A stretch of DNA of 64,000 nucleotides from the NCBI GenBank assembly GCA_963777625.1, contig CAVZRO010000019.1, positions 62,001-126,000 of the forward strand. Reading direction: 5' to 3'. Under the pieces are notes generated by a model that ran no database searches, was not told the origin of the DNA, and saw only the letters and a program-made list of their open reading frames with translations. Within the stretch, counting starts at the first letter, position 1. Each line of letters begins with the position of its first letter. Positions 25,667 through 35,098 of the stretch are shown in pieces. A program made the position numbers and the translations under genes. Origin of the DNA: DATDIC01 sp963777625. Lineage in GTDB: Bacteria > Pseudomonadota > Alphaproteobacteria > Acetobacterales > Acetobacteraceae.

Positions 25667-26335
25667 TTATCCGCTACCCGCCAGCACCTTCGCCGTTGCT
25701 CCCGAAAGTTCCCCGAGTTTCGCTCCACCGGCGACTTTGACCTGCAACGCCGCTCCACTCGCCTGACGGGCGATCGCCTGCCGCGCCTCCGCCTCAGCCT
25801 CCCCCACCCCCATCACCAGCACGCCGCTTTCATCGCACAGCACCGCGTCGCCGGGCATCACCACCGCGCCGCCAACCGCAATGGGATGATTGAGCCGCCC
25901 GCCGAGGTCGTACAGCCGCGTAGTGATCGGCGCGAGCCCCCTGCACCAGATCGGAAAATCCGATGCAGTGATTTCTTCCAGGTCGGTGCACGGCCCATCC
26001 ACCACCCCAGCCTTCGCGCCCGCGGCCTTGGCAGCCACCGTCACGCCGCCGCCCCAGCAGGCATGCCTTACGTCGCCGAGCCGATCCACCACCAGAATAT
26101 CGCCCGGCCGCAGCAGCCCCAGCGCGTGGTGCAGCAGGGTAGAATCCGGCCCCGGAATCGCCAGCGTCACCGCGGTGCCCGCCACCCGGCGGCCGGGCAG
26201 CAGGGCATGAATCGCACGGTCGCAGAACCCCCAATGGCGCCAATGCCCGACCGTTGCGGTCTCGGTCTTTTCCAGCAGAGCCACAACTTCGGCGCTTATT
26301 TGCGCCGGCATTGGCCCAACCTCGTATTTGCCCAT
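25667..26335 (-). CDS. RraA-like / HMG-aldolase-fold family protein
   Basis: 222-residue member of the RraA fold, whose members are RNase E regulators or class II aldolase/oxaloacetate decarboxylases. Motifs are HWGFCDRAIHALLPGRRVAG, TLAIPGPDSTLLHHALGLLR, GDILVVDRLGDVRHACWGGG and the active-site loop AKAGVVDGPCTDLEEI. In catalytic members the last motif is VDGxxRD. Here the Arg is Thr, so activity is doubtful or altered. The ATG at 26335 has upstream GGAGAACAGG. Only 11 bp separate it from the MFS gene, so the two are likely an operon for uptake and turnover of an organic acid (inference). Confidence 0.75.
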   Translation of the reverse strand: MGKYEVGPMPAQISAEVVALLEKTETATVGHWRHWGFCDRAIHALLPGRRVAGTAVTLAIPGPDSTLLHHALGLLRPGDILVVDRLGDVRHACWGGGVTVAAKAAGAKAGVVDGPCTDLEEITASDFPIWCRGLAPITTRLYDLGGRLNHPIAVGGAVVMPGDAVLCDESGVLVMGVGEAEAEARQAIARQASGAALQVKVAGGAKLGELSGATAKVLAGSG

Positions 26336-26346
26336 CCTGTTCTCCT

Positions 26347-27636
26347 TCACCCGATGCGCGGCCTGGTGCCAACCAAATCCGTCAGCGTCAGCGGCCGCTC
26401 CGGATGCACGAACAGCCACAGCACGGCACCGCAGACACCCGCCAGCGCGATACCGAGCAGCGCGCCGGACCAGCCGCCGGTCCATTTCACCAGCAGCGCG
26501 ATCACCACCGGCCCCACGAAACCCGAGGAATTGCCCAGGAAGTTCGTCCATCCCGTCACGACGCCAGTGGCCGCGCCACCGATGTCCTGGCACGCCGACC
26601 AGATCGAGACCTGCGTCAGCCCGATCGCACCCAGCGACACGCAAAGCAGCAGCATCATCAGCGGAATGTTGGCGGTTTCAGCCGCAAGGATCAACCCCGC
26701 GGCGCTGATCACGAATCCGGCGATCGCGGCCGGCACGCGCGCACGCCACACCGATCCGGTGGCGCGCAGCACCCGGTCCGCCAGCCCGCCCGCCAGAAAC
26801 ACCATGCAGAACAGCGCGACCCAGGGCAGCGAAGCATAAATGCCCATCGACCGCAGCGAAAAGTGCCGTGCTTCCACCAGGTAGGTCGGCAGCCACGACG
26901 TGTAGAAGCTCTGGATCAGGATCAGGAAGAAATACTCCACCCCCACGGCCCAGAACTGGCCCGACCGGAACAGCACCGGAAGAGCCCCTTTCGGCGTAGC
27001 CGGCGCCTCCTGCTCTCGCTCCGCCGCAATGAACGCGGCCTCTTCCGGCGAAACCCAAGGATGCTCCGATGGGTTGTCGCGGAACAAGAACCACCAGGCA
27101 ACGCCGAGCACGAGGCCAAGCACGCCGAACCCATAGAACACGAACCGCCAGCCGAAGCTCAGCATCACCGCCGTGGTGATCGGCGCCGCGATGATCGGGC
27201 CAAGATATAGCCCGCCCAGCAGCACCGAATTGCCCTTCGCCCGCTCGCGCTTCGGGAACCAGCGCCGCAGCGCCAGCACCGAAGAAGGCCAGTCAGCAGC
27301 CTGGCCCACCCCCAGCGCGGCGCGGATCGCCACGAACGACGTCAGGCTGAATCCGGCCGGCGTGGCAGCGGTAAGTATCGACCAGAGCAGGTTCGCCCAA
27401 TACAGCGCCCGCCGCGGCCCGATCCGCTCGGCCAGCCACCCGGCCGGCACCTGCAGGAACGCATACGTCCAGGAGAAGCTGGTGAGAATCAGCGACATCT
27501 CCACCAGCGAAAATCCATACTCCTTCTGGATCACCGGTGCGGCGACCACGATCGCCGTGCGGTCGAGCGACATCACGAACGTGATCGGCCCGATCAGCAG
27601 CCACACCATCCACCAGCGGAACCGCCTGTCTTTCAT
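26347..27636 (-). CDS. MFS transporter, ACS (anion:cation symporter) family
   Basis: 429 residues with 12 predicted TM helices. The N-terminus MKDRRFRWWMVWLLIGPITF leads to MSLDRTAIVVAAPVIQKEYG, the family signature loop WLAERIGPRRALYWANLLWS, and RWFPKRERAKGNSVLLGGLY between TM4 and TM5. These are typical of the ACS group (glucarate, galactonate, phthalate transporters). The C-terminal loop is HPERPLTLTDLVGT. The IS4-family copy starts 15 bp upstream of its ATG, so its native promoter is probably gone and it may be driven from the IS. It is paired with the RraA-like gene. Confidence 0.85.
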   Translation of the reverse strand: MKDRRFRWWMVWLLIGPITFVMSLDRTAIVVAAPVIQKEYGFSLVEMSLILTSFSWTYAFLQVPAGWLAERIGPRRALYWANLLWSILTAATPAGFSLTSFVAIRAALGVGQAADWPSSVLALRRWFPKRERAKGNSVLLGGLYLGPIIAAPITTAVMLSFGWRFVFYGFGVLGLVLGVAWWFLFRDNPSEHPWVSPEEAAFIAAEREQEAPATPKGALPVLFRSGQFWAVGVEYFFLILIQSFYTSWLPTYLVEARHFSLRSMGIYASLPWVALFCMVFLAGGLADRVLRATGSVWRARVPAAIAGFVISAAGLILAAETANIPLMMLLLCVSLGAIGLTQVSIWSACQDIGGAATGVVTGWTNFLGNSSGFVGPVVIALLVKWTGGWSGALLGIALAGVCGAVLWLFVHPERPLTLTDLVGTRPRIG

Positions 27637-27650
27637 CCACCGCTCCCGAG

Positions 27651-28975
27651 GCGCATAGGCGCTAAAATAATGCTTGCATAGCGAATCCGTTCCGATTCGA
27701 GCATCGGATGACGCCCGATTCGCTGCTCAACGAGGACTGGTCCAACATCGTCGATCGGCTCGGCGGTGCCGAAGCGCTGAGCCTGAGCGCCGCGCAGCAA
27801 CGCCTTCCGGCGCGGCCGCGTGATCCCCAACGCGATCACCTGCTGCGGCTGGTGCTCGCCTATGCTCGGCTCCATGGCCTGCGCGGCACCGCCGCAGGGC
27901 AGCGCGAGTGGTCTGACCGACATCTCCAACGTGGCGCTGCTCTATCGACTGCGCCAGTGCGGCGATTGGCTGAACGCGCTGATCGGCCAGCTGCTGAGCT
28001 CTGCCGCGCCGAAGCCAGCCGAGGGCGCTTCATCCGCATCTCGATGGGAGCGCGGTGGCGCAGGCGGGAGCGGACGCCAGCACCAACAACAAGCTCTGGC
28101 GCATTCACGCCGCATTCGACCTGCCCAGCGAGCGCTTCGGCTTTTTCGAACTGACCGACCAGCATGAAGCCGAGCGACTGGACCGGGTGCCGGTGGTCAA
28201 GGGCGAGATTCGCCTCGCCGATCGGGTGTATTTGAAACCGGATCGCATGGCCACTGTGCTCGCCGCCGGCGCCGATCTGGTAGTGCGTGCCGGCTGGCGC
28301 AGCGCGCGCTGGCTCGAGGCTGACGCGACGCCGGTCAATCTGCCCCGCGAGCTGCGCAAGGCGGCCAAGCGCGGCCTGATCGATCGCAGATCTGGCTGGG
28401 CCGCAAGAACGCATCGCCCCTCGCACTGCGTATGGTGGCGATCAAAAAGCCTGAGCCAGCGGCCGCCGCCGCCCGGCGAAAAGCCCGCCGGGAGGCGCAA
28501 CGAGAGCGCTACCAAATCTCCACGGCGACGCTGATTGCCGCCGGATGGGTGATCCTGATCACCTCGCTGCAAGCCGATGACTGGCCGGCCCAGGATGTGA
28601 TGGCCCTCTACCGCCTGCGATGGCGGGTCGAGCTTGGTTTCAAACGGCTGAAAAGTCTGGTTGGCCTGCATGGCCCGCCGGCCACCGACGCGCGCTCTGC
28701 CAGACCGTGGGTGCTGGCTCATCTGTTGATGATCCTTCTGCTCGAGCCGCTTGTCGATGAGCTCGAGGACTCTCCCCGCTGGGCCTGCGCCGCCTGACCC
28801 GACCTGGCTTGTGGCGGGCGCTGCGCCAACTGATCGCCATACTGCTTCACGCCATCATGCCGCAACCGAGCGTTGCCCGCCTGCGACGATGTAGAGCGCG
28901 GCTCAGACGGCATCTGCACGAGCCGCCCGACGAAAACGCCAATATCAGCGAATGGCAGGTATTTAGGTATGCGCA
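27651..28975 (+). mobile_element. IS4-family element, copy A
   Basis: The left end GCGCATAGGCGCTAAAATA at 27651 matches the end of copy B. The right end near 28975 is degenerate (GGTATTTAGGTATGCGC, where the copy B equivalent is CCGGTATTTTAGCGCCTATGCGC). Transposase is on the plus strand, opposite to copy B. Together the two copies enclose 25563-27650. The right end overlaps the last codons of the exonuclease/endonuclease-family gene. Confidence 0.82.
27708..28797 (+). pseudogene. IS4-family transposase, frame-disrupted (copy A)
   Basis: Starts MTPDSLLNEDWSNIVDRLGG at the ATG 27708. It changes frame near 27800, 28000-28070 and again near 28386-28390, and ends RWACAA at 28797. The catalytic C-terminal segment 28432-28797 is open and contains the IS4 YREK motif YRLRWRVELGFKRLK. 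As read it cannot make a full transposase. If the breaks are sequencing errors the element could be active. Confidence 0.82.
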
Positions 28976-29868
28976 CCGGCGGGCACTATGGCGGGTTGGT
29001 CCGGAACCTGGAAGCGCACCCAAACCGGGCAGTGATCGGACAGGCGCTCCTTCCACTCATCGCCGGTTTCACGAAACACCAGCACATGCAACGTGTCTGG
29101 CTCAAGCCAGCCACGCGCCAGGCCACCGGCGATGATGTGATCGATGAAATGCTCACCACCCCAGCAGGGGCTCGCAAACCCCTCCGTCGCGCGCCTCAGC
29201 GGCGCGGCTTCGCGCAATGCGGACCAGAGCGCGTCCGCGTGGCCCCGGTAATCGTCCATCCAGCGATTGAAGTCGCCCATCACGACGAACGGCACCTGCT
29301 CGGCACGACGCGCACCGATCCAGCCGGCGAGTGCGGGTACTTGCTCCGCCAATTCGCGACAGGCATATCGCCGGCTGCGCACCAGCGGCAACTCCCGGCA
29401 TCCGGTTTTGAGATGAACCGCCAGGATACGCAGCGGGCCGGCCGCAAGATGCAAGGTGATATCTGCACCGCTGCGCAGGTGCAGCGGCGGCGGATCGAGG
29501 TCCGTCACGTCCGGATTGGCCGTGAAATCGATCCCCCGGCGGACCACGAGGCCAACCCGCTGGATGACATCATCGTCCGTCATATGGATGGCGTAGCGGT
29601 CCGGCGGAAACACGCGCGCGGCGATTGCCGGGCCATCCACCTCCTGAATGGCGATGACATCAGCGTTCAGCTCCGCGGCGTAATGGGCCAGCAACGCGAC
29701 ATCGCCGGGCCGTCTCGCAACCACATCCGCCGGCAGCTCCGGATCTCCCGCGGCGCGGTCGGTGAGCCATTCCAGGTTCCACGTCGCGAGCTTCAGCTCG
29801 CGGGCGAAACCATCGCTCGCCCCGACAACCACGACAACCAGCAGCAGGATGAATCGCATTACGCGCAC
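28963..29868 (-). CDS. Secreted endonuclease/exonuclease/phosphatase-family protein
   Basis: 301 residues. A Sec signal peptide (MRFILLLVVVVVGASDGFA) precedes an EEP fold: LKLATWNLEWLTD, DVIAIQEVDG (metal-binding Glu), VHLKTGCREL, FVVMGDFNRWMDD, and the catalytic Asp-His in LSDHCPVWVRF. It could be a DNase, an RNase or a phosphodiesterase; the substrate cannot be told. The GTG at 29868 is preferred because a GGGAG ribosome site lies six bases upstream. ATG at 29859 is the alternative. Its last codons and stop lie within or at the edge of the IS4 copy end, so the native C-terminus may be altered. Confidence 0.85.
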   Translation of the reverse strand: MRVMRFILLLVVVVVGASDGFARELKLATWNLEWLTDRAAGDPELPADVVARRPGDVALLAHYAAELNADVIAIQEVDGPAIAARVFPPDRYAIHMTDDDVIQRVGLVVRRGIDFTANPDVTDLDPPPLHLRSGADITLHLAAGPLRILAVHLKTGCRELPLVRSRRYACRELAEQVPALAGWIGARRAEQVPFVVMGDFNRWMDDYRGHADALWSALREAAPLRRATEGFASPCWGGEHFIDHIIAGGLARGWLEPDTLHVLVFRETGDEWKERLSDHCPVWVRFQVPDQPAIVPAGAHT

Positions 29869-29953
29869 GAGCGTCTCCCACTGAAGGTAAGCGCGCTTAG
29901 GAGCAGTTTGGAAACAACTCTTCGCGTCATCTCGTCATTCCGCGCGTCATCTC

Positions 29954-30015
29954 GTCATTCCCGCGAAAGCGGGAATCCACGGCCGCCGCCGGATTCCCGC
30001 TTTCACGGAAATGAC
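29954..30015. repeat. Inverted pair of REP palindromes
   Basis: GTCATTCCCGCGAAAGCGGG is followed about 37 bases later by its inverted partner ATTCCCGCTTTCACGGAAAT, giving a BIME-like structure that can fold on itself. The rest of 29869-30206 holds no gene I can support. At 29897-29930 is a stretch (GGAGCAGTTTGGAAACAAC) also found near 63406. Confidence 0.7.
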
Positions 30016-30206
30016 GGTCGATCCGTTATTCCATGACGCGCCCTTTAGCGGTCAAAAGCTAACCGGGGCTTGAGACTTCGTTCGGAACGTTCATTTGGGT
30101 CATGGGCTTGAGCGCAACCTTTGCACGGGACCATACTTGCAACGCGGTGGTCGAGTACTCGGCAATGACCACGTGTAACCACAGGTAACAAGGAGCGATC
30201 GATCTT

Positions 30207-33200
30207 TTGCTCGGCTTTTCCGCCCCGTTCATCGCCCGGCCTGTCGCCACCATCCTGCTGGCGATCGGCATCCTGCTCTCCGGCCTGGTGGCGTACCGCT
30301 TCCTCCCCGTCTCCGCCATGCCCAGCATCGATATCCCGACCATCGTGGTCCTGGCATCGCGTCCCGGCGCCGACCCGGAGACGATGGCGAACTCCGTCAC
30401 CGCGCCACTGGAGCGGCGCCTGGGCGAAATCTCCGGCGTGTCGGAGATCACCTCCACCAGCTCGGTCGGTGCCGCGTCCATCGTTATACAGTTCGACATC
30501 GACCGCGACATCGACGGCGCCGCGCACGACGTGCAGGCCGCGATCAATGCCGCCACCGCCGATCTGCCCTCGGACCTGCCAAGCCGCCCCTATTACCGCA
30601 AGTTCAACCCGGCCGACGCGCCGATCATGACCATCGCGCTGTCGTCCGACACGCTGTCGGTCGCGCAGATCTACGATGCGGCAGACAGTATCCTGGGCCA
30701 GCGTCTGTCGCAGGTGGACGGCGTCGCCAACGTGACGGTCAGCGGCGCCGAGAAGCCCGCCGTGCGCGTGCAGCTCGACCCGGTCCGGCTGTCAGCGGCA
30801 GGACTTTCCTCGCAGGACGTGGCAAACGCCCTCAAGAACGCCAATCCGCTGGAGCCGACCGGCGGATTTGAAGGTGCAATCCGCGCCGGCATGATCGCGG
30901 TGAACCCGCAAATGTCGCAGGCCGACCAGTTCGAGCGGCTGGTGCTGAAGGCCGGCAACGGAGCGGTAGTGACGCTCGGTGATGTCGCGACGGTGGTGAA
31001 CAGCGTCGCCAACACCCGCCTCGCCGCCTGGGACGGAAAGCAGCCGGCAATCCTGCTGACGATCACCAAGGAAGCCGGCGCCAACGTGATCGATACGGTC
31101 GATCGCGTGCAGCAATTACTGCCGCAGCTCATGGCGTGGCTGCCGCCGGATATCAAATTGTCGGTCATCCAGGACCGCACCAACACCATCCGCGCCAGCG
31201 TGGCGGACGTGCAGTACACGCTGGGCATCACCATCGTGCTTGTGCTGATGGTGGTGGCCCTCTTCATGCGCCGATTGATGCCGACTGTGGCCGCCGCCGT
31301 GACCGTGCCGCTGTCGATCTGCGGCACGCTGGGCGGCATGTGGTTCCTGGGCTACTCGCTGGATAATTTCTCGCTGATGGCACTCACCATCTCGGTGGGA
31401 TTCGTGGTCGACGACGCGATCGTCATGATCGAGAACATCGTCCGCCATACCGAGCAGGGACTGCCGCCGCTGAAGGCCGCGTTGATCGGCTCACGACAGA
31501 TCGGCTTCACCGTGGTGTCGATCAGCCTGTCGCTGGTTGCCGTGTTCATCCCACTGATCTTCATGGGCGGCATTCTCGGCCGCCTGTTCCACGAGTTCGC
31601 CATGACCCTGACCATGGCAATCGTGATCTCGGCCGCCGTGTCGCTCACTCTCACGCCGATGATCTGCGGCCGCTGGATGACGCCGCGGCATCAGGCGCCG
31701 CGTTGGCGGCTATGGGCGCGCATCGACCGAGGCATCGAACGCGCGCTGGTGCTGAACCATCGGCTTTACGCGCGCACGCTCGGCTGGGCGCTGCGCCATC
31801 GCGGCTTCATGCTGCTGGTGATGCTGGCGACCGTGGTCGTTACAGTGCAGCTCTACCGCACCATCCCCAAAGGGTTCCTGCCGATCCAGGACACCGGCAT
31901 CCTGATGGGATCAACCATCGCGTCGCCCGACATTTCGTTCAAGGCAATGGAGGAACGCCAGCGCGCGGTGGTGGATGTGCTGCTCGCGGACCCGGCTGTA
32001 GCCACGGTGGGCTCGCAGGTGGGCGTGGCCAGCGGATGGAGCTCGCTCAATCGCGGGCAACTCCAGGTCAGCCTGAAGCCGCTCGACCAGCGTGGCGTCT
32101 CGTCGGAGGCGGTGATCGCCCGATTGCGGCCGAAGCTCGCCGATCTCGGCGGCATCCAGGCTTTCCTGTTCTCGGCACAGGATCTGCGCGGCGGCGGGCG
32201 CAGCGGCGGGTCGCAATTCCAGTTCGTAGTGATCAGTCCCGACCTCGCCGCATTGCGGCACTGGGGCCAGTTGCTGGAAGACAGGCTCAAGGCCACGCCG
32301 GGCGTGGCCGACGTCACCTCGGACCAGGACCGCGCCGGCCCGCAGGAAAACGTGGTGATCGATCGCACCGCCGCCGCCCGGCTGGGGGTGAAGGCCACCG
32401 ACATCGACAACGCACTCAACAACGCCTTCGCGCAACGCCAGGTCTCGACCATCTACACCCAGCGCAACCAGTACAAGGTGGTGCTGGAGACCGATCCGGC
32501 GCTGCAAACCACACCCTCCATGCTCGACCGCATCTACGTGGCCTCCAGCAACGGACCACCGGTGCCGCTGTCGGCGATGGCCCATTTCGAGCGCGGGGAA
32601 GCGGCTCTGGCGGTTCGCCACCAGGGCCAGTTTCCGGCCGCCACACTGAGCTTCAACCTGGCGCCAGGGATGGCATTGGGCGACGCCGAGGCGGCGGTGC
32701 AGCAGGCCGCCACCGACCTGCGCATGCCGCCCGACATCCGCACGGAATTTGCCGGCAATGCGAAATGGTTGCAGGACACCACGCGGACCGAGCCGATGCT
32801 GATCGCTGCGGCGCTGATCGCGATCTATATCGTGCTGGGCGTGCTGTACGAGAGTCTGCTGCACCCGCTGACCATCCTGTCCACATTGCCCTCGGCCGGT
32901 GTGGGGGCGCTGCTGGCGTTGCTGATCACCGGGCAGGATCTCAGTATCATGGGGATGATCGCGATCATCCTGCTGATGGGCATCGTCAAGAAGAACGCGA
33001 TCATGCTGGTTGACTTCGCTCTGGAAGCCGAACGCCAGCGCGGGCTAGATCCGTTCACGGCGATCCACGAAGCCTGCCTGGAACGATTCCGCCCGATCCT
33101 GATGACCACGCTGGCGGCGCTGTTCGGAGCCTTGCCGCTGGCGTTGGCGTTCGGCACCGGGGCAGAGCTGCGGCGCCCGCTGGGCATCGCGATCGTCGGC

Positions 33201-33317
33201 GGGCTCATCGTGTCGCAGATGCTGACGCTCTACACCACGCCGGTGGTGTATCTCGCCTTGGAGCGTTTGGCCGGAAAGCGCCCGCCGATCGTGGTTCCAG
33301 GCGGCGCGTCCGTTTAG
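30207..33317 (+). CDS. RND efflux transporter, HAE1/MdtB-MdtC type
   Basis: 1036-residue inner-membrane proton/drug antiporter subunit. It shows 12 TM helices with two large periplasmic loops, an N-terminus FSAPFIARPVATILLAIGIL, the TM4 relay region VGFVVDDAIVMIENIVRHTE with the paired Asp, and C-terminal MGIVKKNAIMLVDFALEAER. The Gly-rich loop LRGGGRSGGSQFQFV is like MdtB/MdtC. The start is a TTG at 30207 with AAGGAG eleven bases upstream. No periplasmic adapter gene or outer-membrane factor flanks it, which is unusual for this family. No frame problem in over 3 kb. Confidence 0.92.
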   Translation: MLGFSAPFIARPVATILLAIGILLSGLVAYRFLPVSAMPSIDIPTIVVLASRPGADPETMANSVTAPLERRLGEISGVSEITSTSSVGAASIVIQFDIDRDIDGAAHDVQAAINAATADLPSDLPSRPYYRKFNPADAPIMTIALSSDTLSVAQIYDAADSILGQRLSQVDGVANVTVSGAEKPAVRVQLDPVRLSAAGLSSQDVANALKNANPLEPTGGFEGAIRAGMIAVNPQMSQADQFERLVLKAGNGAVVTLGDVATVVNSVANTRLAAWDGKQPAILLTITKEAGANVIDTVDRVQQLLPQLMAWLPPDIKLSVIQDRTNTIRASVADVQYTLGITIVLVLMVVALFMRRLMPTVAAAVTVPLSICGTLGGMWFLGYSLDNFSLMALTISVGFVVDDAIVMIENIVRHTEQGLPPLKAALIGSRQIGFTVVSISLSLVAVFIPLIFMGGILGRLFHEFAMTLTMAIVISAAVSLTLTPMICGRWMTPRHQAPRWRLWARIDRGIERALVLNHRLYARTLGWALRHRGFMLLVMLATVVVTVQLYRTIPKGFLPIQDTGILMGSTIASPDISFKAMEERQRAVVDVLLADPAVATVGSQVGVASGWSSLNRGQLQVSLKPLDQRGVSSEAVIARLRPKLADLGGIQAFLFSAQDLRGGGRSGGSQFQFVVISPDLAALRHWGQLLEDRLKATPGVADVTSDQDRAGPQENVVIDRTAAARLGVKATDIDNALNNAFAQRQVSTIYTQRNQYKVVLETDPALQTTPSMLDRIYVASSNGPPVPLSAMAHFERGEAALAVRHQGQFPAATLSFNLAPGMALGDAEAAVQQAATDLRMPPDIRTEFAGNAKWLQDTTRTEPMLIAAALIAIYIVLGVLYESLLHPLTILSTLPSAGVGALLALLITGQDLSIMGMIAIILLMGIVKKNAIMLVDFALEAERQRGLDPFTAIHEACLERFRPILMTTLAALFGALPLALAFGTGAELRRPLGIAIVGGLIVSQMLTLYTTPVVYLALERLAGKRPPIVVPGGASV

Positions 33318-33329
33318 CTCCCGCGCCCT

Positions 33330-33430
33330 TTTTCGTCACGCCCGGCCCTTTTCGTCACGCCCGGCCGTTTTCGTCACGCCCGTACCCTATTTCGGCATGG
33401 CCGGGCCCCGTCCCGGCCATCCACGACGGC
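33330..33430. repeat. Dispersed-repeat variant with three tandem 20-bp units
   Basis: Three units of TTTTCGTCACGCCCGGCC are followed by TTTCGGCATGGCCGGGCCCC and GGCCATCCACGAC. These are the left-end units and palindrome of the dispersed repeat without its conserved core. It lies downstream of the RND gene. Between 33431 and 33685 I see no supportable gene. Confidence 0.65.
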
Positions 33431-33685
33431 TCGCCCCGCACCGACCAAAGGCGCGGAACTCGCCAACTCGACACTTGCCGCCGCCTCGGCATGTGAACTC
33501 GGACACAGCGTCCGTATCTCGCGTGCCATGACCGACGCACCTGGATCGAGCCAACAGCGAGCCCCACGAAAGCTTGGTCGAGTATCCGCCGGAGAGGCGG
33601 CGCGCTTCGCCGACCAAAACACTGGCAGCATCAGACCGCAGAGACGTCGTTACCCACCAATAGGCCATGCCAATCGGAGAGACCC

Positions 33686-35098
33686 CTATCGATCTTCCAC
33701 AGACGGCACCCTCAGCTCCGGTCGCCGCTCCCGCGTACCCGCCGCGCGCTCGAACTGGTGCCCCACCCGCAGCACCGTCGCCTCGCCCCACGCCGGCCCC
33801 AGAATTTCCACCCCCAGCGGCAGTCCTTCCGCCGTAAACCCACCGCACACCACCAGCGCCGGCACCGCCGCCACATTGGCCACGGTGGTCAGGAACGGCG
33901 TGCTGAACCCCTCATCCGGCCGCTGATCGCTCAGCATCGGTGCGGGCCCGGCAGTCGGGGTCGACAGCAGCACGTCGAACCGTTCGAACAGTTTTGCCGT
34001 CGCCGCGATCAGATCGCTTCGCCGGCGCTGGGCGGCGATATAGTCCGCGGCGCGGATCAGCGCGCCGCCGAGCACGCGGATGCGGAACACGCGCGAATAA
34101 TCGGCCAGCCTGGTGCGCAGCATCGGCTCGTGCAACGCGAATGCCTCGGCGCAAATCAGGGTCCGCCCGACCGCATTGAACTCCTGCACCGAGGGCAGCG
34201 CGGCTTCCTCCACCCGACAGCCCAGTCCGCGCAGCACGGTCACCGCCCGTGCCATCATGCGCAGCACCTCGGGGGTGGCGGGCACATCGTGCTCGTAAAA
34301 CCGGCGCAGCAGGCCCACGCGCAGCCCCTTCACCGGCACGTTCAGCCCACGCACGTAGGACACGTGCGGCACGGCGACAGACGCCGGGTCGGCCGGGTCG
34401 TGACCCGCCAGTGCCTCCAGCAGCAGCGCGCAATCCTCGGCCGTCCAGGCCATGGGGCCGACCGTGTCCAGGCTGGGCGCCAGCGGAATGACACCGCGGC
34501 GGGACACCAGCCCGGGTGTGGGTTTCAGCCCGGCAATGCCGCAATACGCCGCCGGCAGCCGGATCGACCCGCCGGTATCGGAGCCCAGCGCCCCCAGCAC
34601 CAGCCCCGCCGCCACGGCGGCACCCGACCCGGAACTCGACCCGCCCGTATAGCGCCGCGGATCCCACGGGTTGCGGGCGGGCGGCCACGGCAGGTCGAAA
34701 GCAGGCCCACCGACCGCGAACTCGTGCGTCGCCAGCTTGCCCATCATCACCATGCCGGCCGCCGATAGTCGGCGCACCGCCTCGGCATCCTCGGTGGGAA
34801 CGTTGCCGGCCAGCAGCTTCGAATGCGCGGTCGTCAGCACCCCGGCGGTGTTGTAGATATCCTTATATCCCACCGGGATGCCGGCCAGCGGCCCCTTCCG
34901 AGTGCCGCGGGCCGCCGCCCGAGCGGCCGCCAGCGCCTGCCGCTCAGTAACAGTTATGAATGCATTCAGCTCCGGGTTCAGGGCCTGGATCCGCTCCAGC
35001 AGCGCGCGCGTCAGCTCCAAAGGGGAAAGCTTGCGGGAGGCGATCAGCCGGCTGGCCCCGGCGATGGTGAGCGGCAGCGTTTCCCCAACCCGGCTCAT
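33686..35098 (-). CDS. Amidase, amidase-signature family
   Basis: 470 residues. The Ser-cisSer-Lys triad is visible: Lys in IPVGYKDIYNTAGV, then the signature GGSSSGSGAAVAAGLVLGA and LGSDTGGSIRLPAAYCG. GIAGLKPTPGLVSRRGV and PMAWTAEDCALLLEALAGHD are typical of AtzE/GatA-like hydrolases. The ATG at 35098 overlaps the stop of the small upstream gene (ATGA), so the two are translationally coupled. It is probably a carbon-nitrogen amide hydrolase for a small metabolite, not the tRNA amidotransferase GatA, since no GatB is nearby. Confidence 0.88.
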   Translation of the reverse strand: MSRVGETLPLTIAGASRLIASRKLSPLELTRALLERIQALNPELNAFITVTERQALAAARAAARGTRKGPLAGIPVGYKDIYNTAGVLTTAHSKLLAGNVPTEDAEAVRRLSAAGMVMMGKLATHEFAVGGPAFDLPWPPARNPWDPRRYTGGSSSGSGAAVAAGLVLGALGSDTGGSIRLPAAYCGIAGLKPTPGLVSRRGVIPLAPSLDTVGPMAWTAEDCALLLEALAGHDPADPASVAVPHVSYVRGLNVPVKGLRVGLLRRFYEHDVPATPEVLRMMARAVTVLRGLGCRVEEAALPSVQEFNAVGRTLICAEAFALHEPMLRTRLADYSRVFRIRVLGGALIRAADYIAAQRRRSDLIAATAKLFERFDVLLSTPTAGPAPMLSDQRPDEGFSTPFLTTVANVAAVPALVVCGGFTAEGLPLGVEILGPAWGEATVLRVGHQFERAAGTRERRPELRVPSVEDR

